64,000 nucleotides of DNA from Trinickia fusca (lineage in GTDB: Bacteria > Pseudomonadota > Gammaproteobacteria > Burkholderiales > Burkholderiaceae). The position numbers were made by a program, and so were the translations under genes. Where the stretch lies: positions 420,998-484,997 of the forward strand of contig NZ_RBZV01000004.1 of the NCBI RefSeq assembly GCF_003628145.1. The letters run 5' to 3'. This document shows, in pieces, positions 25,127-34,370 of the stretch (its first letter is position 1; each line of letters begins with the position of its first letter). Below the pieces are notes generated by a model. It searched no databases. It saw only the letters and a list, made by a program, of their open reading frames with translations, and was not told the DNA's origin.

Positions 25127-26235
25127 TGGCCGAACAGGATCTCGACCGCAACGAAGCGGCCACCCCCTACAAGCTGCAACGCGCCCGTGAGCGCGGCCAG
25201 GTCGCCAAGAGCCCGGAGGTGGTCTCGGCTGTCGTGTTCGCGTTTGCGATGGCTTATCTCGCGTGGCAGGGCTGGGCCGTCTGGCGCACTCAGTTTCGTT
25301 TCGATCTTGCGCTGATGAGCGTCGCAGGGCGGCTCGATGCGAGCCCCGCTGCGCTGATCGCGCTGCTTGGGCACACGGTACAAACGACGTTCGTGCAAGC
25401 GGTGCCGTTCCTGATCACGATCGTGGTGGCGGCCGTGATCGGCAATGTCATGCAGAACGGCGTCGTGCTGTCGGCTCATCCGATCAAGCCCGATTGGACG
25501 CGCATCAATCCCGTGACCGGCTTCAAGCGGCTCTTCACGCTGCGGACGCTGTTTCAAGGCGTGCGCACTTGCCTGAAGCTCGTGCTGCTGACGCTGGCCG
25601 CGTACTTCACGCTCAAGCATCTCGTACCGCAGTTCTACTACCTCGCCAGCCTGTCGCCGCTCGGCCTCGTGCGTACGATGCTCGATGATTTCGCTTCACT
25701 TGGTCTTCGCATTGCCGCGATGCTCGGCCTGATCGCGCTGCTCGATTCGCTCTACACGCGCCGCGAATTCGCCAAGCGCATGCGCATGAGCAAGCGCGAG
25801 CTCAAGGACGAATTCAAGCAGCGTGAAGGCGATCCGCGCATCCGCTCGCGACTGCGCGAACTGCGGCGCGAGATGCTCAAGCGCAGTCAATCGGTACGCA
25901 ACACGAGCCAGGCCGACGTGCTGATCACCAACCCGACGCACGTGGCCGTGGCGCTGCGTTACGTCCATGGCGAAATGACGTCGCCGCAGCTCGTCGCGAA
26001 AGGGGGCGGCGTGCTCGCGGCCGCGATGCGCGGCATCGCGCAGCGCCATCAGATTCCGATCGTTCAGAATCCGCCGCTCGCGCGCCTGCTCTATCGCGAG
26101 CTCGATATCGATCAGCACGTGCCGCCCGCCCACTATGCGCAGGTGGCGCGCATCATCGTCTGGGTGTTTGCGATGCGCGATGCGCGCAAGGCGGCATACC
26201 GTTCTACCACTGCCGCCGAGGGAGCCGCCGCATGA
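25126..26235 (+). CDS. flhB: Flagellar export switch protein FlhB
   Basis: A 369-residue inner-membrane protein that switches export specificity from rod/hook to later substrates. The N-terminus has ATPYKLQRARERGQVAKSPEV, then four membrane helices, then the cytoplasmic domain with MSKRELKDEFKQREGDP and the autocleavage motif NPTH (in ITNPTHVAVALRY). An intact NPTH indicates that substrate switching, and hence hook completion, should be possible. It is embedded between fliR and flhA and overlaps both. Confidence 0.96.
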   Translation: MAEQDLDRNEAATPYKLQRARERGQVAKSPEVVSAVVFAFAMAYLAWQGWAVWRTQFRFDLALMSVAGRLDASPAALIALLGHTVQTTFVQAVPFLITIVVAAVIGNVMQNGVVLSAHPIKPDWTRINPVTGFKRLFTLRTLFQGVRTCLKLVLLTLAAYFTLKHLVPQFYYLASLSPLGLVRTMLDDFASLGLRIAAMLGLIALLDSLYTRREFAKRMRMSKRELKDEFKQREGDPRIRSRLRELRREMLKRSQSVRNTSQADVLITNPTHVAVALRYVHGEMTSPQLVAKGGGVLAAAMRGIAQRHQIPIVQNPPLARLLYRELDIDQHVPPAHYAQVARIIVWVFAMRDARKAAYRSTTAAEGAAA

Positions 26236-28313
26236 AATCGCTGACGAACGTGTTCGGGCGGCACAGCGACGTCGCCCTCGTCATGCTGGTGCTGGGCGTG
26301 CTCGGCGTGTTGTTCGCGCCGATCCCCGCAGGTCTGCTCGATCTGCTGATCCTCACGAACTTCAGCTTTGCGTTCCTCGTGCTGCTGCTGACGTTCTACA
26401 TGGCGCGGCCCGTCGAGTTCTCGACGTTCCCGTCGCTGCTCCTGATCACGACCCTGTTCCGGCTGTCGCTGAACGTGGCCGCGACGCGCCTCATTTTGTC
26501 GGACGGCAATGCCGGTAGGGTCATCGGCGCAATCGGCTCGTTCGTCGTCGGCGGCAATTACGTGATCGGGCTCATCGTGTTCCTGATCCTGATCGTCGTG
26601 CAGTACGTCGTCGTGACGAGCGGCGCGCAGCGCGTCTCCGAAGTGGCCGCGCGCTTTACGCTCGACAGCATGCCGGGCCAGCAGATGAGCATCGATGCCG
26701 ACCTCAACATGGGCTTCATCGATCAGGCCGAAGCGCAGCGGCGCCGCAAGAACATCGAGAAGGAAGCGGCCTTCTACGGCGCGATGGACGGTGCGAGCAA
26801 GTTCGTAAAGGGCGATGCGATCGCCGGCATCGTCATCATGCTGATCAACATCATCGGCGGCCTCATCATCGGCGTGATGCAGCAAGGCATGCCGTGGGGC
26901 CAGGCGCTGCAGACGTTCACGCTGTTGACGATCGGCGATGGCATCGTCACGCAGGTGCCGGCGCTCGTGATCGCGGTCGGTACCGGGATCATCGTCACGC
27001 GTTCGGCATCGGATGCGAACCTGAGCACCGAAGTGCTGCGTCAGGTCACGTCGTTTCCGAAGACGTTGCTGCTCGTGGCCGCCGCGCTCGGCGGCTTGCT
27101 CGTGCTGCCCGGTATTCCTGCGGTGCCGACGCTCGTGCTCTTGGCGGTCGTGCTGTCCATTGCGGCGTTCGCGTACCGCGCGGCAAAACGCGCGCAGGCA
27201 AGCGGCGAAGACGGAAGCGCCGCGCAGGGCGAGGGCGCGCAAGCCGGCGCGACGGGCGCCGAGGACGACGATCCGTATGCGCTGCTCGTCGTCGAGCCGA
27301 TCGAGGTGCATATCGGCAGCCGCTGGGCGCCGTTGATCACGCAGCCGGGCAGCCTCTTCATGGAGCGCATCGCCGTGTTCCGCAAGCAGCATGCGGCCGA
27401 GTTCGGCATGGTGCTGCCGCGCGTGCGCTTCAAGGACGCCGCCAAGCTCGGGCCCGATCGCTACGAGATCGTGCTCGACGGCGTGCTGCGTGCGAAAGGC
27501 GAGGCGCGTGTCGACCGCATCCTGGCGATCCATCCGTCGGGCGATACGGCTTCGATTCGCGGCGAGCCCACGCGCGAGCCGACCTACGGTCTGCCGGCCG
27601 TGTGGATCGAGGAAAGCGAACGCGAGACCGCCAACACGGCGAAGTTCACGCTCGTCGATGCGCCGACCGTCTTCATGACGCACCTGACCGAAGTGCTGCG
27701 CCGCGAATCGGCGACGCTGCTCACGCGCGCGGAGACCGACAAGCTGCTCGCTCGCATCCGTCAGGCCCAGCCGGGACTCGTGGAGGAGCTGGTTCCGACG
27801 ATCTTGTCCGTCAGCGACGTGCAGAAAGTGCTGCAGGGGCTGCTGGCCGAGAAGGTCTCGATCCGCAACATCGAAGCGATTCTCGAGACGCTCGTCGACG
27901 CGGGCCGCCAAAGCAAGGACACGCAGCATCTGACCGAGCTCGTGCGCCAGCGGCTCGGCGCCGCGATCTGCCAGGGGCTCATCGGCGAGGCCAGCGCATT
28001 GCAGGTCATGACGCTCGATCCGGCCATCGAAAGCCAATTCATGCAGAGCGTGCAGGCCGCGCGTGCTGCGGGTACCGCGATGCAGCCGTTCGTGCTCGAG
28101 CCCAAGCTCGTCGAGCAGTTCATCGGGCGGCTCGTGCAGCAGGCCGAACGCATGATGAAAAGCAACCTGCTGCCCGTGCTGCTGTGCGCGCCCGAACTGC
28201 GTCGGCACATCCGCGCGCTGTCCGAACGTGTGGTGCCGCATCTGCGCGTGCTGTCGATGGCCGAGGTGCCGCAAAGCATCGAGCTCAAGTCGTGGGGTGT
28301 CGTCTCGCTATGA
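26232..28313 (+). CDS. flhA: Flagellar export protein FlhA
   Basis: A 693-residue protein with eight predicted membrane helices in the first 320 residues and a large cytoplasmic domain that forms the nonameric docking ring for substrates and chaperones. Conserved FHIPEP-family regions are TTLFRLSLNVAATRLIL, the linker GFIDQAEAQRRRKNIEKEA with MDGASKFVKGDAIAG, and GDGIVTQVPALVIAVGTGI. Length agrees with the family (about 690). The ATG overlaps the flhB stop by 4 bases. Confidence 0.97.
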   Translation: MKSLTNVFGRHSDVALVMLVLGVLGVLFAPIPAGLLDLLILTNFSFAFLVLLLTFYMARPVEFSTFPSLLLITTLFRLSLNVAATRLILSDGNAGRVIGAIGSFVVGGNYVIGLIVFLILIVVQYVVVTSGAQRVSEVAARFTLDSMPGQQMSIDADLNMGFIDQAEAQRRRKNIEKEAAFYGAMDGASKFVKGDAIAGIVIMLINIIGGLIIGVMQQGMPWGQALQTFTLLTIGDGIVTQVPALVIAVGTGIIVTRSASDANLSTEVLRQVTSFPKTLLLVAAALGGLLVLPGIPAVPTLVLLAVVLSIAAFAYRAAKRAQASGEDGSAAQGEGAQAGATGAEDDDPYALLVVEPIEVHIGSRWAPLITQPGSLFMERIAVFRKQHAAEFGMVLPRVRFKDAAKLGPDRYEIVLDGVLRAKGEARVDRILAIHPSGDTASIRGEPTREPTYGLPAVWIEESERETANTAKFTLVDAPTVFMTHLTEVLRRESATLLTRAETDKLLARIRQAQPGLVEELVPTILSVSDVQKVLQGLLAEKVSIRNIEAILETLVDAGRQSKDTQHLTELVRQRLGAAICQGLIGEASALQVMTLDPAIESQFMQSVQAARAAGTAMQPFVLEPKLVEQFIGRLVQQAERMMKSNLLPVLLCAPELRRHIRALSERVVPHLRVLSMAEVPQSIELKSWGVVSL

Positions 28314-28379
28314 ACGTGATGCCGCCACTCGTTCCGTTTGTTTCGTTTGATTCGTTTGCCGTCAAGGCAGGGTGATTCG

Positions 28380-29183
28380 ATGTCCGATTCCTACGCCGTC
28401 GCGCTCGCCAGCATGCACCAGGACATGGTGCGGCTCGATCGCGTCGCATCCAACCTCGCGAACGTCTCGACGCCGGGATACAAGCGCGAAGTCGTGGCCG
28501 TCCAGCCGTTCGTCGACGTGATGGAAGGCATTGCCGCCGACGCCGCCGCACGCTCGGCCGAGATGACGAGCGGCGTGGTGGCCGAAACCGCTGCCGAGTC
28601 CGGCCTCGTGCAGGTGCGCAACGACATGCGCGCGGGCACGCTGAAGTCGACCGGCCAACCGCTCGACGTCGCGCTCGAGAGCGAAGGGTTCTTCGAGGTG
28701 GCGACGCCGAACGGCACGGCCTACACGCGCCAGGGCGATTTCCGCCTCGATGCGCAAGGCCGGCTCGTGACGGCGCAAGGCTATCCCGTGATGGGCAAGG
28801 GCGGTGAGATCCGCCTCAGCACGTCGACGCCGCACATCGACTCGCTCGGCGCGATCACCGAGCCCGATGCGACGTTCGTCGGGCCGTCGTCGTCGGCGCC
28901 TGGCGTGTCGGTCGCGCAACTGAAGATCGTCAAGTTCGAGCACCCGGAGCAACTGCCGCGTCTCGGAGAAGGCTTGATGGGCGAGGGGCCGGGTCTGACC
29001 ATCGTCGGCGACGACAACGTACGCATCCGCCAGGGTGCGCTCGAGAACGCGAACGTGAGCTCGATGCAGGAAATGGTGCAGCTGATGCAGACGATGCGTC
29101 ACTTCGAATCGATGCAAAAGATCGCGCAGGGCTATGACGAGATGCTCGGCACGGCGCTGCAAAAGCTGGGCGAAGTGTCGTGA
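28380..29183 (+). CDS. flgF: Flagellar proximal rod protein FlgF
   Basis: A 267-residue axial protein of the FlgF/FlgG family. It has the N-terminal rod motif (SNLANVSTPGYKRE), the Flg_hook segments LDVALESEGFFEVATPNG and YTRQGDFRLDAQGRLVTAQG, and the C-terminal helix ENANVSSMQEMVQLMQTMRHFE. It is exported without a cleaved signal. Assigned to FlgF because FlgG follows and because of the divergent N-terminal helix. The ATG at 28380 follows an AGG-containing site; an upstream frame from 28338 overlaps flhA context and is unlikely. Confidence 0.88.
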   Translation: MSDSYAVALASMHQDMVRLDRVASNLANVSTPGYKREVVAVQPFVDVMEGIAADAAARSAEMTSGVVAETAAESGLVQVRNDMRAGTLKSTGQPLDVALESEGFFEVATPNGTAYTRQGDFRLDAQGRLVTAQGYPVMGKGGEIRLSTSTPHIDSLGAITEPDATFVGPSSSAPGVSVAQLKIVKFEHPEQLPRLGEGLMGEGPGLTIVGDDNVRIRQGALENANVSSMQEMVQLMQTMRHFESMQKIAQGYDEMLGTALQKLGEVS

Positions 29184-29275
29184 TCGGCATTCGTCCCTAA
29201 GGCCGAACCGCAAGATCGGCAAGATCCGCGACTGAAGACTGAAGTCACGCGCCATGCGCGAGAGGAATCATCACC

Positions 29276-30079
29276 ATGTTTGACGCACTGTCCATCGGCG
29301 CCACTGGCATGCAGGCGCAGCAAATGAACGTCGATACGATCGCCAACAATCTGGCCAACGTGAACACGCCCGCGTTCAAGAAGGGGCGCGTGAGCTTCAC
29401 CGACTTGATGGCAAGCGAAGCGCGCAATGTGCTCGGCGACCAGGCGCCCGACGCAGCGAGCGTCGCCGGCCCGCTCGGTGCCGTTCCGCATTTGGGCGGG
29501 GGTGTCGGTATTGCGAGCGTCGGCAAGGTGTTCGAGACCGGCGATCTGCGCCAGACGGGCTCGCCGTTCGACGTGGCGATTCAGGGTGACGGCTTCCTCG
29601 AAGTGACGATGCCCGATGGCTCGCGCGCCTTCACACGGGGCGGCACGCTGAAGGTCAACTCGGACGGCCTGCTCACGACGCAGTCGGGCCAGGTGCTCAA
29701 GCCCGGCATCACGGTGCCCTCGAACGCCACGAACATCACGATCACGAGTGATGGTCACGTGAGCCTCACGGTGCCGAACCAGGCGACGCCCGTCGATGCG
29801 GGCCAGCTCGAGCTCGTGCGGTTCTCGAACCCACAATCGCTGACGGCGCTCGGCGACAACCTCTATCGCGCTAGCGACGACTCGGGCGAGCCGATCGCGG
29901 GCAAGCCTGGCCAGGAGGGTATCGGCACGCTCGCACAAGGCGTGCTCGAAGGCTCGAACGTGAAGATGGTCGACGAGATGGTCAACCTGATGGTCGCGCA
30001 ACGGGCGTACGAGGCCAGCGTCAAGGTCGTGCAGGCATCGGACGAGATGCTCGGCATGGTCAACAACCTGCGCAAATGA
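29276..30079 (+). CDS. flgG: Flagellar distal rod protein FlgG
   Basis: A 267-residue rod subunit. The N-terminal motif is IGATGMQAQQMNVDTIANNLANVNTPAFKK (outline), followed by the FlgG-typical TGSPFDVAIQGDGFLEV and AFTRGGTLKVNSDG. The C-terminus EGSNVKMVDEMVNLMVAQRAYE is the conserved D0 helix. Length agrees with FlgG of other species (about 260). It overlaps flgA by 4 bases. Confidence 0.93.
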   Translation: MFDALSIGATGMQAQQMNVDTIANNLANVNTPAFKKGRVSFTDLMASEARNVLGDQAPDAASVAGPLGAVPHLGGGVGIASVGKVFETGDLRQTGSPFDVAIQGDGFLEVTMPDGSRAFTRGGTLKVNSDGLLTTQSGQVLKPGITVPSNATNITITSDGHVSLTVPNQATPVDAGQLELVRFSNPQSLTALGDNLYRASDDSGEPIAGKPGQEGIGTLAQGVLEGSNVKMVDEMVNLMVAQRAYEASVKVVQASDEMLGMVNNLRK

Positions 30080-31200
30080 CCTCGCCCGCAGGCAGCCTGG
30101 TCTCGACGATGCGATCGATCCGCGTGACTCGTGTGACCCGTGCGTTCGCAGCCGTGCTGGCCGTGGCCGCTGCCGCGTTGCCGTGCGGCGGTGCGGCGAT
30201 GGCGATGACGGTGCCGGCAGAAACGTCGATAACGGTGACGCCGATCGCCGATACGGCCGCGTCGACCCGCATCGCGATCGCGCTGACCGGCGAGGCCCAG
30301 GTGCGCCGTGCGCAAGTGACGCTGGGCGATATCGCGCACGTCGAAGCCGGCGATGCGGCGACGCGCGCGAGTCTCGAGGCGCTGCCGCTGGGCTCCGCGC
30401 CGCTCGCAGGGGAGACGGCCGAACTCACGCGCGCGACGCTTGCGCGCTGGATCGCACTGCGGCTCGGCATCGCACCGGCCGACATCGTCTGGCGCGGCGC
30501 GCAGGCGAGCCGCATCAGCGTCGCAGCGCGCACGGTGACCGGCGAGCTCGTCGCGCGTCAGGCAAGCGAAACGCTGCGTGCGTGGCTCGCGCGCGATGGG
30601 GCGCGCATCGACCTGAATGTGGCGCAGACGCCGCACGATCTGACCGTGCCCGTCGGCACGCTCGAGCTCAAGCCGCGTCGGTTGTCGGACACCGCGTCCG
30701 ATGCCGCGCTGCTCGCGCGTCACATGTCGGTGTGGGTCGACGTATGGGTCGACGGCCGCTTCGTGCGCACGGTGCCCGTGAGCTTCGATGTCAGCGTGAC
30801 GGCGCCGGCCTACGTCGCGACCGAACCGCTGAAAGCCGGGCAGACGCTGGACGGCTCCGCGGTCGAGGTCCGTGACGTTCAGTGGAGCGGCCGCAGTGCG
30901 CCGCCTATGCGCCCAAGCGACAACGACGAGGCGCATACGTCGATGGCCGCGTTGCGTCTGCGTCGGCCGCTCGAAACCGGCGACGTGCTGACGGCCCGCA
31001 CGGTCGAAACTACGCCGCTCGTGGCGCGCGGCGACTGGGCGATGCTCAGCGAATCGCATGCGGGCGTGCGCCTCGAAAGCCGCGCGGAGGTGCTCGAGGA
31101 CGGACGGCTCGGCGACCGTGTGCAAGTGCGGTTGCGCCACGCGAAGAGCGCGATCACGGCGCGTGTGACAGGAGCAGGAACGGTGGAGGTGCTGCCATGA
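30076..31200 (+). CDS. flgA: P-ring assembly chaperone FlgA
   Basis: A 374-residue periplasmic protein with an N-terminal signal sequence (AFAAVLAVAAAALPCGGAAMA). It has an SAF-type domain near residues 255-320 (YVATEPLKAGQTLDGSAVEVRDV; outline) and the C-terminal ChapFlgA domain (SESHAGVRLESRAEVLEDGRLGDRVQVRLRHAKS, outline). It helps FlgI assemble into the P ring. It is longer than enteric FlgA (about 220) because of an extra N-terminal domain, as in many beta-proteobacteria. The gene order flgA-flgH-flgI makes a ring-assembly module. Confidence 0.9.
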   Translation: MTSPAGSLVSTMRSIRVTRVTRAFAAVLAVAAAALPCGGAAMAMTVPAETSITVTPIADTAASTRIAIALTGEAQVRRAQVTLGDIAHVEAGDAATRASLEALPLGSAPLAGETAELTRATLARWIALRLGIAPADIVWRGAQASRISVAARTVTGELVARQASETLRAWLARDGARIDLNVAQTPHDLTVPVGTLELKPRRLSDTASDAALLARHMSVWVDVWVDGRFVRTVPVSFDVSVTAPAYVATEPLKAGQTLDGSAVEVRDVQWSGRSAPPMRPSDNDEAHTSMAALRLRRPLETGDVLTARTVETTPLVARGDWAMLSESHAGVRLESRAEVLEDGRLGDRVQVRLRHAKSAITARVTGAGTVEVLP

Positions 31201-31790
31201 GCGGCGGAATGAAACGAGTGCCGATGGCGGTGCTGTTGTGTGCGGTATTGGCTGCGGCGAATGCGGCGCACGCGGAGAGTCTTTACAACGAGAGCACGTA
31301 TCGCGCGATCGGCGCCGATACGAAGGCGTATCGCGTCGGCGACGCGATCACGGTGCTCGTCTACGAGAACTCGAGCGCGACGAGCAGCACCGATACGACG
31401 ACGCAACGCAACAACAACCTCAGTGCAAGCATCACGAGCTCGCTGATCGGCAAGCAGCCCGAGTTCGGCGTGACGACGGGCGGTGCCTTCGACGGCGGTG
31501 GTTCGACCAAGCGCAGCAGCAAGCTGCTGGCTTCGCTGACCGTGACCGTGCGCGAGGTGCTGCCCAACGGCGACTTGAAGCTCGCGGGCGAGCAAATGCT
31601 GACCGTCAACGACGAGCAGCACAAGGTGAATCTCGTAGGCCGCGTGCGGCCGCAGGACGTCTCGGCCGACAACGTCGTGCTGTCGACGCGTCTTGCCGAT
31701 GCTCATATCGACTACGTGGGCGACGGCGATCTGACCGAGCGGCAGCGGCGCGGCTGGTGGCGCAAGGTCATCGACTGGCTGGGGTTTTGA
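31197..31790 (+). CDS. flgH: L-ring protein FlgH (no lipobox)
   Basis: A 197-residue secreted protein forming the outer-membrane L ring. The mature part has the FlgH family marks YRVGDAITVLVYENSSATSS, the KRSSKLLASLTVTVREVLPNGDL stretch (outline), and RVRPQDVSADNVVLSTRLADA. Unusually, the signal peptide ends in a signal-peptidase-I-like site (AAHA before ESLYNES). The only cysteine (LLC) lies inside the hydrophobic core without the LxGC pattern, so the protein should not be lipidated, unlike FlgH of enteric bacteria. It overlaps flgA and flgI at stop/start codons. Confidence 0.93.
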   Translation: MSGGMKRVPMAVLLCAVLAAANAAHAESLYNESTYRAIGADTKAYRVGDAITVLVYENSSATSSTDTTTQRNNNLSASITSSLIGKQPEFGVTTGGAFDGGGSTKRSSKLLASLTVTVREVLPNGDLKLAGEQMLTVNDEQHKVNLVGRVRPQDVSADNVVLSTRLADAHIDYVGDGDLTERQRRGWWRKVIDWLGF

Positions 31791-32989
31791 TGGACTGGAT
31801 CAAGCAAAACAAGGGTCGCGCGTCGCGCATGGCCGAACGCATGGGGCGCGTGAGGGGGCGTGGTGCGGTGTTCGTCTCGTTGACGGCGCTGCTCGCGTGC
31901 GCGCTGGCGGTGGCGGCCGGTGTCGGGCATGCGGCCGAGGTCATCCGCGTGAAGGATCTCGGCAAGCTGCAGGGTTGGCGCGACAACAGCCTGACGGGCT
32001 ACGGCATCGTCACGGGCCTGGCCGGCACCGGGGATTCGCCGACCAACCGCGTGACGCGTCAGGCGCTGTCGAACGCGTTCTCGCAATTCAATCTGACGGT
32101 CACGCCCGACGAAGTGCAGAGCCGCAACGTCGCCGTCGTGATGGTGACGGCTGAGCTGCCGCCGTTTGCGCGCGAGGGCGACACGCTCGACGTGGCCGTC
32201 ACGTCGGCTGGCGATGCGCGCAGCCTGCTCGGCGGGAGCTTGCTGCTGACGCCGCTGAAGGCCGCGAACGGCCGCGTCTATGCGCTCGCGCAAGGTGCGA
32301 TGTCGGTCGGCGGCTACCGCTACGACGCCAACGGCAACGTCGTGCAAAAGAACCACCCGACCGTCGGCACGATTCCGGCCGGCGCGACGGTCGAAGTCGG
32401 CGTGGGCGCGCAGATCCTGCACGCCGATCAAAAAATCACGTTCGTGCTCGCGGACCCGGATTACACGACGGCGAGCCGCATCGCCTCGGCGATCAACGCG
32501 CAACTCGGCTCGGGGCTGGCGCAAGCGCGCGACGCCGAGGGCATCGACATCGCCGTGCCCGATGACCGGCGCAGTCAGCTCGTCAAGTTCATCGCGAGCA
32601 TCGAGAGCGTGAAGGTCGAGCCCGATCGGCGCGCGCGCGTCGTCATCAACGAGCGCACGGGCACCGTGGTGTCCGGTGGCGACGTGCCGATCTCGAAGGT
32701 CGCGATCTCGCAGGGCGACTTGAAGATTTCGGTGGCGACCGAGAACACGGCTTCGCAGCCGATCGACGTATGGCGGCCAGGCCCCGGCGTGCGCACGGCG
32801 ATCGTCACGAACACGCGCATCGACGTGACCGAGCCTGCGGGCGCGAGCTACGTCGCGCCGCGCGATACGACAGTGGCCGATCTCGTGCAGACGCTCGCGC
32901 GCCTGCACATCGACACGCGCGACATGATCGCGATCCTGCAGGCCGTGAAGGCGGCCGGCGCACTGCACGCGGATCTGGTGATCCAGTAA
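31790..32989 (+). CDS. flgI: P-ring protein FlgI
   Basis: A 399-residue periplasmic protein with a long basic N-terminus and signal peptide (VSLTALLACALAVAAGVGHA). The conserved mature start EVIRVKDLGKLQGWRDNSLTGYGIV (outline) follows. Other family marks are GTGDSPTNRVTRQALSN, ALAQGAMSVGG and the C-terminal RDMIAILQAVKAAGALHADL. Forms the P ring around the distal rod in the peptidoglycan layer. The start at 31790 overlaps the flgH stop (TGATG); internal Met codons at residues 14 and 18 are alternatives that would shorten the basic lead. Confidence 0.95.
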   Translation: MDWIKQNKGRASRMAERMGRVRGRGAVFVSLTALLACALAVAAGVGHAAEVIRVKDLGKLQGWRDNSLTGYGIVTGLAGTGDSPTNRVTRQALSNAFSQFNLTVTPDEVQSRNVAVVMVTAELPPFAREGDTLDVAVTSAGDARSLLGGSLLLTPLKAANGRVYALAQGAMSVGGYRYDANGNVVQKNHPTVGTIPAGATVEVGVGAQILHADQKITFVLADPDYTTASRIASAINAQLGSGLAQARDAEGIDIAVPDDRRSQLVKFIASIESVKVEPDRRARVVINERTGTVVSGGDVPISKVAISQGDLKISVATENTASQPIDVWRPGPGVRTAIVTNTRIDVTEPAGASYVAPRDTTVADLVQTLARLHIDTRDMIAILQAVKAAGALHADLVIQ

Positions 32990-33018
32990 CGCCCGTAGAA
33001 CGAGAAGGAGAAACGAGG

Positions 33019-33405
33019 ATGACCGAGGGAATCGAGGCCGTCACGACGGCCGCTCTGAGCCTGGCGCTCGATGCGGCGAGCCTGCGGCAGCAGGCGATCG
33101 CGGCCAACATCGCGAACGCGAAGACCGAGGGCTACGTGCCCGTGCAGGTGAGCTTCGAGGATCAGCTCGACGACGCGCGCCGCACGCTGCAAAGCGAAGG
33201 GCAGCTCGATGCGACTTCGCTCGCGGGCGTCACGCCGCGTCTGCAGGCCGTACCCGATGCGCGCTCCGGCGTCACCGGGCAGGTGCTGCTCGATGCCGAA
33301 GTCGCGCGCATGGCGCAGAACGCCGTGCAGTACCAGGCGCTCGTGAAAGGCCTCTCGAAGCACTACGCGATCCTCGAGCTCGCGGCGAGCGACGGCAACA
33401 AGTAA
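33019..33405 (+). CDS. flgB: Proximal rod protein FlgB
   Basis: A 128-residue rod subunit with the characteristic RQQAIAANIANAKTEGYVP motif after a short N-terminal helix. The C-terminal helix is MAQNAVQYQALVKGLSKHYAILELA (outline). The ribosome site (AAGGAG with GAGG) is one of the strongest in the cluster. Together with flgC and fliE just downstream it builds the innermost rod. Placing flgB-flgC after flgA-H-I is unlike the enteric flgBCDEFGHIJ order and marks this as a lateral/secondary type of cluster. Confidence 0.9.
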   Translation: MTEGIEAVTTAALSLALDAASLRQQAIAANIANAKTEGYVPVQVSFEDQLDDARRTLQSEGQLDATSLAGVTPRLQAVPDARSGVTGQVLLDAEVARMAQNAVQYQALVKGLSKHYAILELAASDGNK

Positions 33406-33461
33406 GCGGACGCGTTCGCTTCTTCATCGATTCGATTACAGACTTCAAGCGGAATCTGCGT

Positions 33462-33920
33462 ATGGACTATTCACAGGCATTCGCAATCAGCGCGGCGGGC
33501 ATGTCGACCGAGCGCATGCGCGTCGACGTGGCGGCGCTCAACCTCGCCAACGCCAACACGGCCCAGACGGCCGACGGCGTCAGCTACCGGCCGCTGCGCG
33601 TCATCGTGCGCTCGCTCACGGCCGGCACGTTCGCGCAGCGCGTCGACGACGGGCTCGCCGATGCATCGGGCGCGCAAGCGACGTCGCTGCCGTTGCCGCA
33701 GGCCGACGTCGAACCTGCCGACGTCAAGCCGCGCCTGTCGTACGAGCCCGGTCATCCGTTCGCGGACAAGAAGGGCTTCGTCTCTTATCCGGGCGTCGAT
33801 ACGGCCACCGAGATGGTCGGCTTGATGACGGCGATTCGCTCTTACGAGGCCAATGTCGCGGCGATGAACACGGCTCGCACGCTCGCGCTGCGCGCGCTCG
33901 ACATCGGGAGCGCGTCATGA
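33462..33920 (+). CDS. flgC: Proximal rod protein FlgC
   Basis: A 152-residue rod subunit. The N-terminus FAISAAGMSTERMRVDVAALNLANANT (outline) and the C-terminus GVDTATEMVGLMTAIRSYEANVAAMNTA (outline) are the paired D0 helices of FlgC. The YEPGHPFADKKGFVSYP segment matches the conserved PDHPxADxxGYVxxPNV stretch. It overlaps fliE by 4 bases. Confidence 0.93.
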   Translation: MDYSQAFAISAAGMSTERMRVDVAALNLANANTAQTADGVSYRPLRVIVRSLTAGTFAQRVDDGLADASGAQATSLPLPQADVEPADVKPRLSYEPGHPFADKKGFVSYPGVDTATEMVGLMTAIRSYEANVAAMNTARTLALRALDIGSAS

Positions 33921-34276
33921 GCTGGGCCGCGATCGAAGCCGTCGCGCAGCTGGGCCAGGCGCAAGCCGGGGCCAGTGCGGGCGCACAAGCCTTGCAGCCG
34001 TTGCAGATGCCGTCGCTGCCGAACGCGGGCGATGCCCCGGCCGCGACCGCGGCAGGCGCGAGCTTCGGGCACATGGTCAGCACGGGGCTCGATGCCGTGA
34101 ACGGCCAGCTGCTCGGCGCACAGACGGGCTTGCAGCAGCTCGCGACCGGCAGCGCGCCGAATCTTCATCAAGTGATGATCGATCTCGAAGAAGCGCGCTT
34201 GTCGTTTCAGTTGATGATGCAGGTGCGCAATCGCCTGCTCGAATCGTATCAAGACGTCATGAAAATGCAGGTGTAG
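33917..34276 (+). CDS. fliE: Basal-body protein FliE
   Basis: A 119-residue junction protein between the MS ring and rod. The N-terminal half is Ala/Gln-rich and variable. The C-terminal half (FGHMVSTGLDAVNGQ, then HQVMIDLEEARLSFQLMMQVRNRLLESYQDVMKMQV, outline) is the conserved FliE helix pair. The family length is about 100-115. It comes directly before fliF after a 94-base gap. Confidence 0.93.
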   Translation: MSWAAIEAVAQLGQAQAGASAGAQALQPLQMPSLPNAGDAPAATAAGASFGHMVSTGLDAVNGQLLGAQTGLQQLATGSAPNLHQVMIDLEEARLSFQLMMQVRNRLLESYQDVMKMQV

Positions 34277-34370
34277 CCGTGAATCGTTTCTTTGCTATGC
34301 GCACGACATGCGCAGCGCGCACGACGCGCACGATCGATCGTCATAAATCCTCGACGCAAGGGGGTGGCCT

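Noticed and set aside
24409-26235. A 608-codon frame spanning fliR and flhB
   Set aside because: Its first half is an out-of-frame reading of fliR; the real flhB begins at the ATG at 25126 that overlaps the fliR stop.
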